A stretch of DNA of 8,379 bases from Cyanobacteria bacterium UBA6446 (GCA_002438405.1 DJOE01000021.1:1-8379), one strand, 5' to 3'. Shown: positions 1 to 4,999, counted from the stretch's first letter. The notes: generated by a model from the sequence alone, not told the origin. Numbers and translations are program-made.

Positions 1-27
1 ATTTTTTAAGTCAATAAGTGATTTCAT
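1..27 (-). CDS. 5' end of a gene cut by the left edge of the window
   Basis: The minus strand has AAAGGAG (34-40) six bases before an ATG at 27-25, followed by nine sense codons, MKSLIDLKN, up to the edge. The SD is one of the best in the window, so this is a credible start in its own right. It lies in the same frame as the repeat-rich open frame upstream. The real start could therefore be here, with the repeats forming a long leader, or the protein could be an N-terminally extended product starting at 625. Nine residues are too few to identify a family. Confidence 0.5.
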
Positions 28-33
28 TTTATT

Positions 34-40
34 CTCCTTT
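34..40 (-). promoter_or_regulatory. Ribosome binding site for the ATG at 27
   Basis: AAAGGAG on the minus strand with a 6-base A/T-rich gap to ATG. This site is the main evidence for independent translation starting at 27. Confidence 0.6.
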
Positions 41-61
41 TTGTTATTTGCACTATTATTA

Positions 62-178
62 TTTGTCATTCCGAACTGCGGATTTTGGCAAGAGTGGAGC
101 GATAACGAAACTCGTCCTAGGGAGGGCTGCGTTGAGCCGGCCGACCTACCAATAATCCAAGACATGTTTCGGAATCTC
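62..178 (-). repeat. Hairpin repeat copy split by an 87-base insert in its loop
   Basis: On the minus strand GAGATTCCGAA (178-168) and TTCGGAATGAC (75-65) are the two arms of the same element seen intact at 391-420. Stem ATTCCGAA (168-175) pairs perfectly with TTCGGAAT (68-75). Intact copies have a 5-base loop. Here the loop holds an additional 87 bases, a multiple of three, so the surrounding reading frame is preserved. Confidence 0.5.
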
Positions 179-188
179 CTTAACTTTT

Positions 189-217
189 GAGACCCTGAAA
201 CAAGTTCAGGGTGACAG
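189..217 (+). repeat. Palindromic hairpin repeat, copy with ACCCTGAA stem
   Basis: Stem ACCCTGAA (192-199), loop ACAAG, stem TTCAGGGT (205-212), perfect over 8 bp. Flanks are GAG on the left and GACAG on the right. In reverse complement it aligns with the plus-strand unit at 391-420, differing by paired (compensatory) stem changes, so it is an inverted copy of the same family. Confidence 0.65.
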
Positions 218-302
218 TGGTGTTCCGTGTTCAAGATTACTACGTCACTCCGTTCTAATCCATGTTCTTTGGTTACTGCGCCTCGCATTAAACATGCCTC
301 CG

Positions 303-347
303 AGCCTGCTGACTGGTCCTGCAGACAGCCTATTGATTCAGCAGGCT
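303..347. repeat. Inverted repeat, 10 bp arms
   Basis: AGCCTGCTGA (303-312) and TCAGCAGGCT (338-347) are perfect complements separated by 25 bases that include a CTGCAG palindrome. The hairpin is GC-rich but has no T-tract on either side, so it is not a terminator. It forms part of the repeat cluster. Confidence 0.6.
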
Positions 348-391
348 GCTCCGCACTCTGCTCGGCTTGCTCAGAATGACAATATAACAAA

Positions 392-420
392 CTGTCATGC
401 TGAACTCGTTTCAGCATCTC
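392..420 (+). repeat. Palindromic hairpin repeat, copy with ATGCTGAA stem
   Basis: Stem ATGCTGAA (397-404), loop CTCGT, stem TTCAGCAT (410-417), perfect over 8 bp, flanked by CTGTC and CTC. Compared with the copy at 189-217 read on the other strand, both arms change together (CC/GG versus TG/CA), so base pairing is preserved. Confidence 0.65.
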
Positions 421-430
421 ATTACTTTCA

Positions 431-472
431 CCCCCCATCGAAATCATAGATTTCGGTTCCCCCTCAAGGGTG
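431..472. repeat. C/G-run-flanked hairpin repeat
   Basis: CGAAATC (439-445), loop ATA, GATTTCG (449-455) form a perfect 7 bp stem, extendable by a wobble and an A-T pair. On the plus strand the unit is flanked by C6 on the left and by CCCCCTCAAGGG on the right. Its sequence differs from the GTCA-type hairpins, so it is probably a second repeat family. Confidence 0.5.
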
Positions 473-584
473 GAACATGAACTATAACCGTGTAAAATGT
501 TAGAATTTGATTTTTTATCAAATATACGGTTAAATTTATCTTTTAAATCAGTGCAAATGCTTGCTACGAGGCTATTATAGGTTA

Positions 585-595
585 CCCCCCCCCCC
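585..595. repeat. Homopolymer tract C11 (G11 on the minus strand)
   Basis: Eleven consecutive C on the plus strand, the longest single-base run in the window and striking in an AT-rich genome. It lies inside the minus-strand reading frame that starts at 625, just after codon 10. Length 10 or 13 would join the start to the long downstream open frame. Lengths 11 and 12 lead to early stops. Confidence 0.9.
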
Positions 596-631
596 GAAAG
601 CCGCTCTATGATTGAGTTTTGGCATTTTTAG

Positions 632-637
632 TCCTTT
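632..637 (-). promoter_or_regulatory. Ribosome binding site for the ATG at 625
   Basis: AAAGGA on the minus strand, six bases before ATG 625-623. Together with the promoter just upstream, this argues that the short frame ending at the G tract is truly translated. Confidence 0.65.
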
Positions 638-660
638 CTTTAAATTTGTATTACTATTCC

Positions 661-689
661 AGTATAACATTTTTTTTATAGCTTTTCAA
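661..689 (-). promoter_or_regulatory. Sigma70-type promoter of the phase-variable locus, with A8 tract in its spacer
   Basis: On the minus strand: -35 TTGAAA (684-689), 17-base spacer, extended -10 TGTTATACT with hexamer TATACT (661-666). Both hexamers match consensus at 5 of 6. The start point would be near 654, giving a leader of roughly 28 bases before the ATG at 625. The spacer includes eight A in a row (670-677), whose length could vary and alter promoter strength. Confidence 0.7.
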
Positions 690-734
690 TATTTGTTTTA
701 TTTTCAACCCTCACCCTTTTCACCTTTTACTAAT

Positions 735-1259
735 TTATACATTCTTTAAAAAAGTAATGAATTTATCACCGTATTTTTTTTGTTTAACTATTTCAAAACC
801 ATCAATTTCAACATCAACTACATGTTCCAAAATTATTATTCCGTCACAAATGTCCTTAACCGATTCTAGACTTTTTTCATAAACCCCTGAAAAATAAGGC
901 GGGTCAATATAGACAACATCAAATTTCCCATTTAGTTTTAAGCAAACTTTTAAACTATCACCCAAAATCAACTTCAAATCATTATCTTTTTCAAACTTTT
1001 TAAAATTAGATTTAATAACAGAATAAACTTTTTTATTTTTTTCAATGGAAACAACCATAGAAAACCCTCTCGATAAAGCTTCCAAGCCCATAATCCCCGA
1101 ACCTGAATACATATCAAGAAAACTTGAACCCTCAAAATCTATCATCGCTTGCAAGGTATTAAACACGCTCATTCTCACCTTTGACAACGTAGGACGTGTA
1201 ATATTTTCGTCCGGAGCCGTGATTTTTTGACCTTTATAAATTCCTGCCGTGATATTCAT
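735..1259 (-). CDS. rsmD: 16S rRNA (guanine(966)-N2)-methyltransferase RsmD
   Basis: A 174-residue S-adenosylmethionine-dependent methyltransferase, slightly shorter than E. coli RsmD (about 198). Known role: N2-methylation of G966 in 16S rRNA of the assembling 30S subunit. Seen: an N-terminal G-x-Y-K-G followed by TRPTLSKVR (21-29), the characteristic RsmD arginine/proline segment. The SAM-binding motif I is FLDMYSGSGIMGLEALSRG (47-65), with acidic E73 at the end of strand 2. The catalytic DPPY is at 119-122 and ILEH at 142-145. The start at 1259 gives the usual RsmD N-terminus (MNITAGIYKG). No SD precedes it, but TAAAAT ends 7 bases before the ATG, so the mRNA may be leaderless. It is divergent from the SGNH gene with a 59-base gap. 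Often rsmD is next to coaD; here the repeat-rich locus follows instead. Confidence 0.93.
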   Translation of the reverse strand: MNITAGIYKGQKITAPDENITRPTLSKVRMSVFNTLQAMIDFEGSSFLDMYSGSGIMGLEALSRGFSMVVSIEKNKKVYSVIKSNFKKFEKDNDLKLILGDSLKVCLKLNGKFDVVYIDPPYFSGVYEKSLESVKDICDGIIILEHVVDVEIDGFEIVKQKKYGDKFITFLKNV

Positions 1260-1266
1260 AGGTTTA

Positions 1267-1272
1267 ATTTTA
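1267..1272 (-). promoter_or_regulatory. Possible -10 box of rsmD
   Basis: TAAAAT on the minus strand (5 of 6 to consensus), ending 7 bases before the rsmD ATG. No convincing -35 lies 16-18 bases upstream, so the call is tentative. Transcription from it would start at or beside the start codon. Confidence 0.35.
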
Positions 1273-1282
1273 CTACAAAAAT

Positions 1283-1311
1283 TTGTATTTCTTAGGAATA
1301 TATTATATAAT
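1283..1311 (+). promoter_or_regulatory. Promoter of the SGNH hydrolase gene, predicted leaderless
   Basis: TTGTAT (1283-1288), 17-base spacer, then a perfect TATAAT (1306-1311). The ATG at 1319 lies 7 bases beyond the -10 box, where transcription would be expected to begin. No SD exists upstream of the ATG at usable distance. Confidence 0.55.
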
Positions 1312-1318
1312 TACACTT

Positions 1319-1945
1319 ATGAAAAAGATTTTATGCTATGGAGATTCAAACACTTTCGGCTATGTTCCGGAAGACGGAAGCAGATACCCTAAAAATATTC
1401 GTTGGACAGGTATTTTAGATGACTATTTAGGTAAAGATTTTGAAATTCTTGAACAAGGTATGAACAACCGTACAGGATTTTTTAAAAGTTTTGACGGATT
1501 AAAACAAAGTGGGACAGAATATTTACCAATTGTTCTTAAGCAATATCAAAATATTGATAGTTGCATATTATCTTTAGGAACGAATGATTTGCAATTCTTT
1601 TATAATTTAGATGAAGAAATTACCGAAAAAGGTTTGACTAACCTAATAAAAATTCTAAAAAATGCAAATCCAGAAATTAAAATCATTATAATTCCTCCGG
1701 TAAAAATCAAAGAAAATATCATAAATGGCAAATTTGCGTTTCAATTCGATTTAACTTCAGTTGAAAAAGTCCATCAAATTTTTCATATATTTAAAAAAGT
1801 TGCGGAAAAAGAAAACTGCTACTATATAGATATTAATGAATTTGTGACACCATCAGAAATTGACGGATTACACTTTAGCAAGTCTTCCCACAAATTGATT
1901 GCAGAAAAACTTGCCGAATTTATTAAAGAAATTTATAAAAGTTAG
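1319..1945 (+). CDS. SGNH/GDSL-family esterase (arylesterase-like)
   Basis: A 208-residue hydrolase. Seen: the block I nucleophile motif GDSN (S10) near the N-terminus, EQGMNNRTG (45-53) as block II with its oxyanion-hole region, GTND (87-90) as block III, and IDGLHF (181-186) as block V with D182 and H185 completing the Ser-His-Asp triad. The order and spacing (ILCYGDS, RWTGIL, SLGTND, IDGLHF) closely follow the small arylesterase/acyltransferase group typified by the Mycobacterium smegmatis enzyme of about 216 residues. Known chemistry: hydrolysis of acyl esters; the natural substrate here is unknown. No signal peptide is visible, so it is probably cytoplasmic. The same frame is open upstream to a TTG at 1283, but homology starts at MKKILCYGDS and the promoter overlaps that extension, so 1319 is chosen. 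Its stop overlaps that of the next gene. Confidence 0.85.
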   Translation: MKKILCYGDSNTFGYVPEDGSRYPKNIRWTGILDDYLGKDFEILEQGMNNRTGFFKSFDGLKQSGTEYLPIVLKQYQNIDSCILSLGTNDLQFFYNLDEEITEKGLTNLIKILKNANPEIKIIIIPPVKIKENIINGKFAFQFDLTSVEKVHQIFHIFKKVAEKENCYYIDINEFVTPSEIDGLHFSKSSHKLIAEKLAEFIKEIYKS

Positions 1946-3312
1946 TGGGCAATTGTTTTAAATCCAGAAAATGCCGGACTGATTTTGCCAAAAGGCTGTT
2001 GAGATTGAGAATTATTATTTTTTGCATTTTTTTGCAAATGGTTATATCTAAATTGGGTCCAAAGTCTTGTTACAGCAGTAAGTGTAAAGCCCATTGCAAC
2101 TAAACTGAACAAATATGGAACTCCTGTAATAAGTGCTTTTTGTTTAATTAGTTTTGTAAGTTCTACGTTTTTAGTTGTGTTGTTTTGTGTAGCTAATTTT
2201 TCAGCTATTTTAGGAAGTTCATTTCTTGTTGGAACATTTATTATGCCGTTTTTATCTTTGTTCAACAAATTTTTACATTTGCCATGTTTTAGTAAAAGTT
2301 TTTTGAACCCGCCATCAAGGAACGAAGAACCGAAAATTGTATATAAAACAACCAATGGAACTCTTGTCCAAACTTCATAAAAATCAAGTTTACCCCTATC
2401 TTTTGCGGCATCTGAATATCCAAACAATCCTGTAATACAAGTCACTGCAAGTTGTCCTTTACTAAGAGCTAATTTGCCATTATTATTAACAAAATCTAAC
2501 TTCAAATAATCTGCTAAAAATTTGTCAGTTTTAGGAGATTTTATTCCTGCTTTGTGAAGTAATTTTGAAATATGCACCCCTGGTTCAAGTAATATTTCTG
2601 AAAATTTTAATGCAGAATTTGAATTATGCCCTTTTACAGCTAGAGCTAAACCTGCACCTATTCCTGCGGCTGATAAAACTCCGGCTTTAATGATTTCTTT
2701 TTTAGCATGTTTTTCAACTTTTTGTTGTTGTTTTGAATCTTCTTTTTGGTTTTTGTTCAAATTTGCGACATTATTAAAATCACTAATTTTGAAAACTTTT
2801 AGAGTGAATAAATTTTTAGCAAAACTCAATGCATATTCTAAAGCAGGAACAGCCAAACAAGCTAATACGATACCGCCTTTTGTAGAAATCAATTGTTTTT
2901 TTAGATTTTTATCAAGGTTAGATTTTTTAATTTCTTCAAGACTTTTTGGCAAATTGTTTGATATATCTTGTTGTAAATTTTTAGGTTGAATTTTTTTGAA
3001 CAATTTATTACGATATAAATGTTCACCAAGTAACGGAGCGGCAAAATAAAACAATCCTGATTCTAAAAATTCTAGGAATGAAAATTCCCAAAAATCAGCT
3101 TTACTACGTGATAACGCAGATTTTGGAAGCCAATTTGTTGTAGTATCTTGCACAAATCTTGTTACTGAAAGATTTTCTTGTGATTTGATGAAAGAATCTA
3201 AAAACTTAATCCCTACTCCACCTTTAAATGTTGGTTGTTGATATTTTTTGTTGTGGTTAATTAAAATTTGCGAGTTGTTATTTTGTTTTATATTATCAAT
3301 ACTTTTTATCAT
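1942..3312 (-). CDS. Multi-pass membrane protein of unknown function with N-terminal TFKGG
   Basis: A 456-residue protein I cannot assign to a named family. It opens with an Asn/Gln/Lys-rich polar tail of about 27 residues, then TFKGG (28-32). Likely membrane segments are near 84-97, 147-165, 209-226, 315-332 and 394-415, with a weaker one at 287-300. A highly charged Lys/Gln stretch (187-208) separates the second and third. The C-terminus is again polar and Asn/Gln-rich and ends with SPAFSGFKTIAH. From memory, an FKG motif near the N-terminus recurs in many proteins of Gastranaerophilales; this is recollection, not a search. The start at 3312 is preceded by AAAGGA with a 10-base gap. No clear own promoter was found after the terminator at 3352, so it may depend on read-through. 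The hydrophobic segments suggest an inner-membrane location. Confidence 0.8.
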   Translation of the reverse strand: MIKSIDNIKQNNNSQILINHNKKYQQPTFKGGVGIKFLDSFIKSQENLSVTRFVQDTTTNWLPKSALSRSKADFWEFSFLEFLESGLFYFAAPLLGEHLYRNKLFKKIQPKNLQQDISNNLPKSLEEIKKSNLDKNLKKQLISTKGGIVLACLAVPALEYALSFAKNLFTLKVFKISDFNNVANLNKNQKEDSKQQQKVEKHAKKEIIKAGVLSAAGIGAGLALAVKGHNSNSALKFSEILLEPGVHISKLLHKAGIKSPKTDKFLADYLKLDFVNNNGKLALSKGQLAVTCITGLFGYSDAAKDRGKLDFYEVWTRVPLVVLYTIFGSSFLDGGFKKLLLKHGKCKNLLNKDKNGIINVPTRNELPKIAEKLATQNNTTKNVELTKLIKQKALITGVPYLFSLVAMGFTLTAVTRLWTQFRYNHLQKNAKNNNSQSQQPFGKISPAFSGFKTIAH

Positions 3313-3351
3313 TTATCTAAAATCCTTTTACTATTTCAAAATCTACATACT

Positions 3352-3379
3352 AAAAAAGCCACCTTTATCAGGTGGCTTT
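3352..3379 (-). terminator. Rho-independent terminator after the small Met/Cys ORF
   Basis: Minus strand: AAAGCCACCT, loop GATAA, AGGTGGCTTT (10 bp perfect stem), running into six T (3352-3357). It begins 23 bases after the stop of the small ORF and 40 bases before the membrane-protein start, so it closes the small transcription unit. Confidence 0.85.
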
Positions 3380-3402
3380 AAAACTTGTTGCTTATCTTTT
3401 AA

Positions 3403-3492
3403 TTAACACATTCGAAATGCACAACAATGACCACCTGTTTCTAGGCTTTGCATCATCATCATTTGCATCATCATATTAGTGTTAAATTGCAT
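3403..3492 (-). CDS. Small Met- and Cys-rich peptide (29 aa), unknown function
   Basis: ATG at 3492-3490, TAA at 3405-3403. The peptide has a short polar start (MQFNTN), two methionine blocks separated by single Gln (MMMQMMMMQ, 7-15), then SLETGG (16-21) and a tail HCCAFRMC (22-29) with three Cys, one His and one more Met. No family was recognised. Support is architectural: a promoter with a perfect -35 directly after the preceding gene, an AAAGGA 12 bases before the ATG (rather far), and a strong terminator 23 bases after the stop. Soft thiol, thioether and imidazole ligands suggest metal binding, for example copper. The Gly-Gly before the Cys tail could also be a processing site of a secreted peptide. 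Both ideas are inference. Alternatively the unit makes a small non-coding RNA of about 165 bases and the ORF is chance. Confidence 0.5.
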   Translation of the reverse strand: MQFNTNMMMQMMMMQSLETGGHCCAFRMC

Positions 3493-3525
3493 AAATATAC
3501 TTTTTCCTTTTTGTAAGTTGAGTTT

Positions 3526-3554
3526 ATGTTATTACAAGTGAAAATTTTTGTCAA
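3526..3554 (-). promoter_or_regulatory. Promoter of the small Met/Cys unit
   Basis: Minus strand: TTGACA (3549-3554, perfect -35), 17-base spacer, TAACAT (3526-3531, 4 of 6). The expected start point is near 3518, giving a leader of about 26 bases. The -35 lies 8 bases after the stop codon of the HAD gene. Confidence 0.65.
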
Positions 3555-3559
3555 TAACA
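3527..3559. promoter_or_regulatory. Dyad overlapping both promoter hexamers (operator candidate)
   Basis: Minus strand: TGTTATTGACAA (3559-3548) and TTGTAATAACA (3537-3527) are inverted repeats, pairing over 11 bp with one unmatched G. The left half contains the -35 and the right half most of the -10. There is no T-tract after it and the stem is AT-rich, so a protein-binding operator is more likely than a terminator. The sequence could be chance in AT-rich DNA. Confidence 0.35.
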
Positions 3560-3561
3560 GA

Positions 3562-4368
3562 TTAATTTATCTTTACTTCATTTTGTACAAATTTTTCAAC
3601 AGCTTTTGCAAACCCGTCATTTTCAACCGTATCAGTAATATAATCCGCACAAGCTTTCAATTCAGGAGTTGCATTTCCCATAGCAACACCAATTCCGCCA
3701 CATTTAACTAAATCAATATCGTTATTTTGGTCACCAATTGTCAAAACTTCTTCCGGTTTAATATTCCACATTTCAGATAAGAATTTAACTCCAAGAGATT
3801 TTTTTGCCCTACTTGAGCCGATTTCACAGAAAAATGGAGTTGATTTTACAATATACAAATCAGGATATTTTTCTTTTAATTCTTCAACCCAACCAGTAAC
3901 TTTGTCTGGATTTTGCAAATCAATTGCGAGAATTTTATTTACATTTTCAATTTTTAAATCATCAAATGAACAAACTGTATAATCAATAAACTTGCCATCA
4001 GTATAATATTTTACGATATCATTATCTTCTTCAACATATAATTTATCATCTAAGTACAAATTCAAATGGATATGGTTTTTTCTACCCCACTTAATAATTT
4101 CTTTAGCATAATTTGATGGCAAATTATTTTCATAAAGAGTTTTGCCATTAAAATCCTTTATTAATCCTCCTTGATAAGAAATAATCGGAGTTTTAAGGTT
4201 TAACAATTTTGCAACTTGAACAGTTGAACAGTGCATTCTACCTGTAACAAGAACTACTTTTACGCCATTATTTTGAACTTCATTTATACAACTTTTTACT
4301 GCAGGACTAATTTCAGAACCCCATTTAACAATTGTTCCGTCAATATCTGTTGCAATCATTTTTATCAT
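3562..4368 (-). CDS. Cof-type HAD-IIB phosphatase
   Basis: A 268-residue protein, the normal size of Cof-like HAD hydrolases. Seen: motif I DIDGT (8-12) with nucleophile D8 and acid/base D10; motif II VTGR (41-44); motif III Lys within SSRAKKSLGV (K189/K190); motif IV GDQNND (212-217) with Mg-binding D213 and D217. The C-terminal ATPELKACADYIT and NDGFAKAVEKF are typical of the subfamily, and the C2-type cap lies between motifs II and III (about 80-185). Known chemistry: Mg-dependent hydrolysis of phosphate esters such as sugar phosphates or nucleotides; the substrate cannot be predicted. Its start follows AGAGGG by 8 bases. It begins 24 bases after the stop of the Nudix gene on the same strand, so the two are probably cotranscribed from the Nudix promoter. 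Confidence 0.88.
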   Translation of the reverse strand: MIKMIATDIDGTIVKWGSEISPAVKSCINEVQNNGVKVVLVTGRMHCSTVQVAKLLNLKTPIISYQGGLIKDFNGKTLYENNLPSNYAKEIIKWGRKNHIHLNLYLDDKLYVEEDNDIVKYYTDGKFIDYTVCSFDDLKIENVNKILAIDLQNPDKVTGWVEELKEKYPDLYIVKSTPFFCEIGSSRAKKSLGVKFLSEMWNIKPEEVLTIGDQNNDIDLVKCGGIGVAMGNATPELKACADYITDTVENDGFAKAVEKFVQNEVKIN

Positions 4369-4392
4369 AAAATAAGCCCTCTTTTTATAATT

Positions 4393-4923
4393 TTAAACTT
4401 TCATAAATGCTCTAAACAGAGTACAAATTGTTTTGGCATCATTAATTTCTCCATTGTTAATCATCTGCATAACATCTTTCAACTTATACTCACTACATTT
4501 CAAAATTTCACCAACATCTGGGTGGTCACCAACAAATTTCAAACCTTTTGCTAAATACAAATACAATTTTTCTGTACAAATCCCTGGGGTTGTATTTATG
4601 TAACCTAAAGATTTCCACGTTTTGGCTTGATAACCTGTTTCTTCTTCAAGTTCACGTTTTGCAGCAAAATCAGGATTTTCACCTTTTTCAAGCTTGCCCG
4701 CAGGAAGCTCAATATTCACATGTTTTAACGGATATCTGTATTGTTTCACAAGCAGAATTGTTTCATCATCTTTCATTGCAGCAATAACAACACCTCCGGA
4801 ATGCAAAACAACTTCTCTAAACGATTTGTGACCGTCAGAAACTTCTACATCATCTCGAATAACAGTCATAACTTTTCCGTCATATACAACTTTTGAGTTC
4901 AGTGTCTTTTCTTCAAAATTCAT
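4393..4923 (-). CDS. Nudix hydrolase, ADP-ribose pyrophosphatase-like (NudF type)
   Basis: A 176-residue protein with a complete Nudix box (76-98): G76, E82, then RELEEETGY with the metal-binding glutamates E91, E94 and E95. The preceding IELPAGKLEKGE and the KQYRYP stretch (60-65), together with TTPGICTEKLYLYLA (111-125) after the box, are hallmarks of ADP-ribose pyrophosphatases. Known reaction: ADP-ribose to AMP and ribose 5-phosphate, in the cytoplasm. The true specificity is unproven; other nucleoside-diphosphate sugars are possible. The frame is open further upstream (to 5079), but that extension overlaps the start of leuS on the other strand and has no homologous look, so MNFEEKTLNS at 4923 is chosen. 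There is no SD, and an extended -10 ends 6 bases before the ATG, consistent with a leaderless mRNA. It heads an operon with the HAD phosphatase. Confidence 0.88.
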   Translation of the reverse strand: MNFEEKTLNSKVVYDGKVMTVIRDDVEVSDGHKSFREVVLHSGGVVIAAMKDDETILLVKQYRYPLKHVNIELPAGKLEKGENPDFAAKRELEEETGYQAKTWKSLGYINTTPGICTEKLYLYLAKGLKFVGDHPDVGEILKCSEYKLKDVMQMINNGEINDAKTICTLFRAFMKV

Positions 4924-4929
4924 ACTTTT

Positions 4930-4958
4930 ATAATAGCATAAAATGAGATAACTTGAAA
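4930..4958 (-). promoter_or_regulatory. Promoter of the Nudix-HAD operon, predicted leaderless
   Basis: Minus strand: TTTCAA (4953-4958, 3 of 6), 17-base spacer, extended -10 TGCTATTAT with hexamer TATTAT (4930-4935). The ATG at 4923 is 6 bases beyond the -10, at the expected transcription start. Confidence 0.5.
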
Positions 4959-4968
4959 TCTTTCTTTG

Positions 4969-4977
4969 TGATATACT
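4969..4977 (+). promoter_or_regulatory. Extended -10 promoter of leuS
   Basis: TGATATACT on the plus strand: TG, one base, then TATACT (5 of 6). The best -35-like word, TTGAAA (4953-4958), is only 13 bases away and therefore badly spaced. Start expected near 4984, leaving a leader of about 26 bases with no room for a T-box or attenuator. Confidence 0.5.
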
Positions 4978-4999
4978 AATAATTGAGGATAAATCGAGT

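Larger units (their letters stand above)
61..480. repeat. Cluster of GC-rich palindromic repeats in an AT-rich genome
   Basis: This stretch is visibly richer in G and C than the flanking DNA. It is built from hairpin units that share the edges GTCA...TGAA and TTCA...TCTC, plus two further inverted repeats. In one minus-strand frame it contains no stop codon. Units of this style (tgtcatgctgaact-, -cctgaac-) are familiar as dispersed intergenic or in-frame palindromic elements of several bacterial genomes. Whether they recur elsewhere in this genome cannot be seen from the window. Confidence 0.65.
1..625 (-). pseudogene. Repeat-laden open frame, out of phase with its start at a G11 tract (phase-variable or frameshifted)
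   Basis: Seen: an ATG at 625-623 follows AAAGGA with a 6-base gap and encodes MPKLNHRAAF. It then enters 11 G (585-595 on the plus strand as C). As written, translation stops at TAA 577-575 after 16 residues. With 10 G the frame would run through GTA ACC TAT and on to the window edge without a stop, about 208 codons. The other two minus frames contain stops within the cluster. The continuation encodes peptides such as EMLKRVQHDS and CHPELVSGSQ, which are translated hairpin repeats, and it is in phase with the SD-preceded ATG at 27. With 12 G a TAA follows at once. The RAAF ending resembles the end of a type IV prepilin leader, but the usual TLxE does not follow. Inference: a phase-variable surface gene in the OFF state, a decayed prepilin, or a homopolymer sequencing error. 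The protein's function is unknown. Confidence 0.5.

Noticed and set aside
61..480. CRISPR array or insertion sequence as the source of the repeats
   Set aside because: No equal-length direct repeats with regular spacers, no transposase fragment and no target duplication visible; the units are palindromic and appear in both orientations.
497..580. Plus-strand ORF of 27 codons (MLEFDFL...)
   Set aside because: No SD or promoter, a stop three codons upstream in the same frame, and it lies antisense to the long minus-strand frame.
600..734. Terminator for rsmD
   Set aside because: No GC-rich stem followed by T on the minus strand in this gap; only the promoter, SD and start of the next locus were found.
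1045..1230. Plus-strand open frame inside rsmD
   Set aside because: Antisense shadow of a gene with clear RsmD motifs; no initiation signals.
1283..1318. N-terminal extension of the SGNH protein from a TTG
   Set aside because: The TTG is part of the likely -35 box, and family similarity begins at the ATG at 1319.
3527..3559. Dyad as a terminator of the HAD gene
   Set aside because: AT-rich stem with a bulge and no following T-tract; it fits an operator over the promoter hexamers better.
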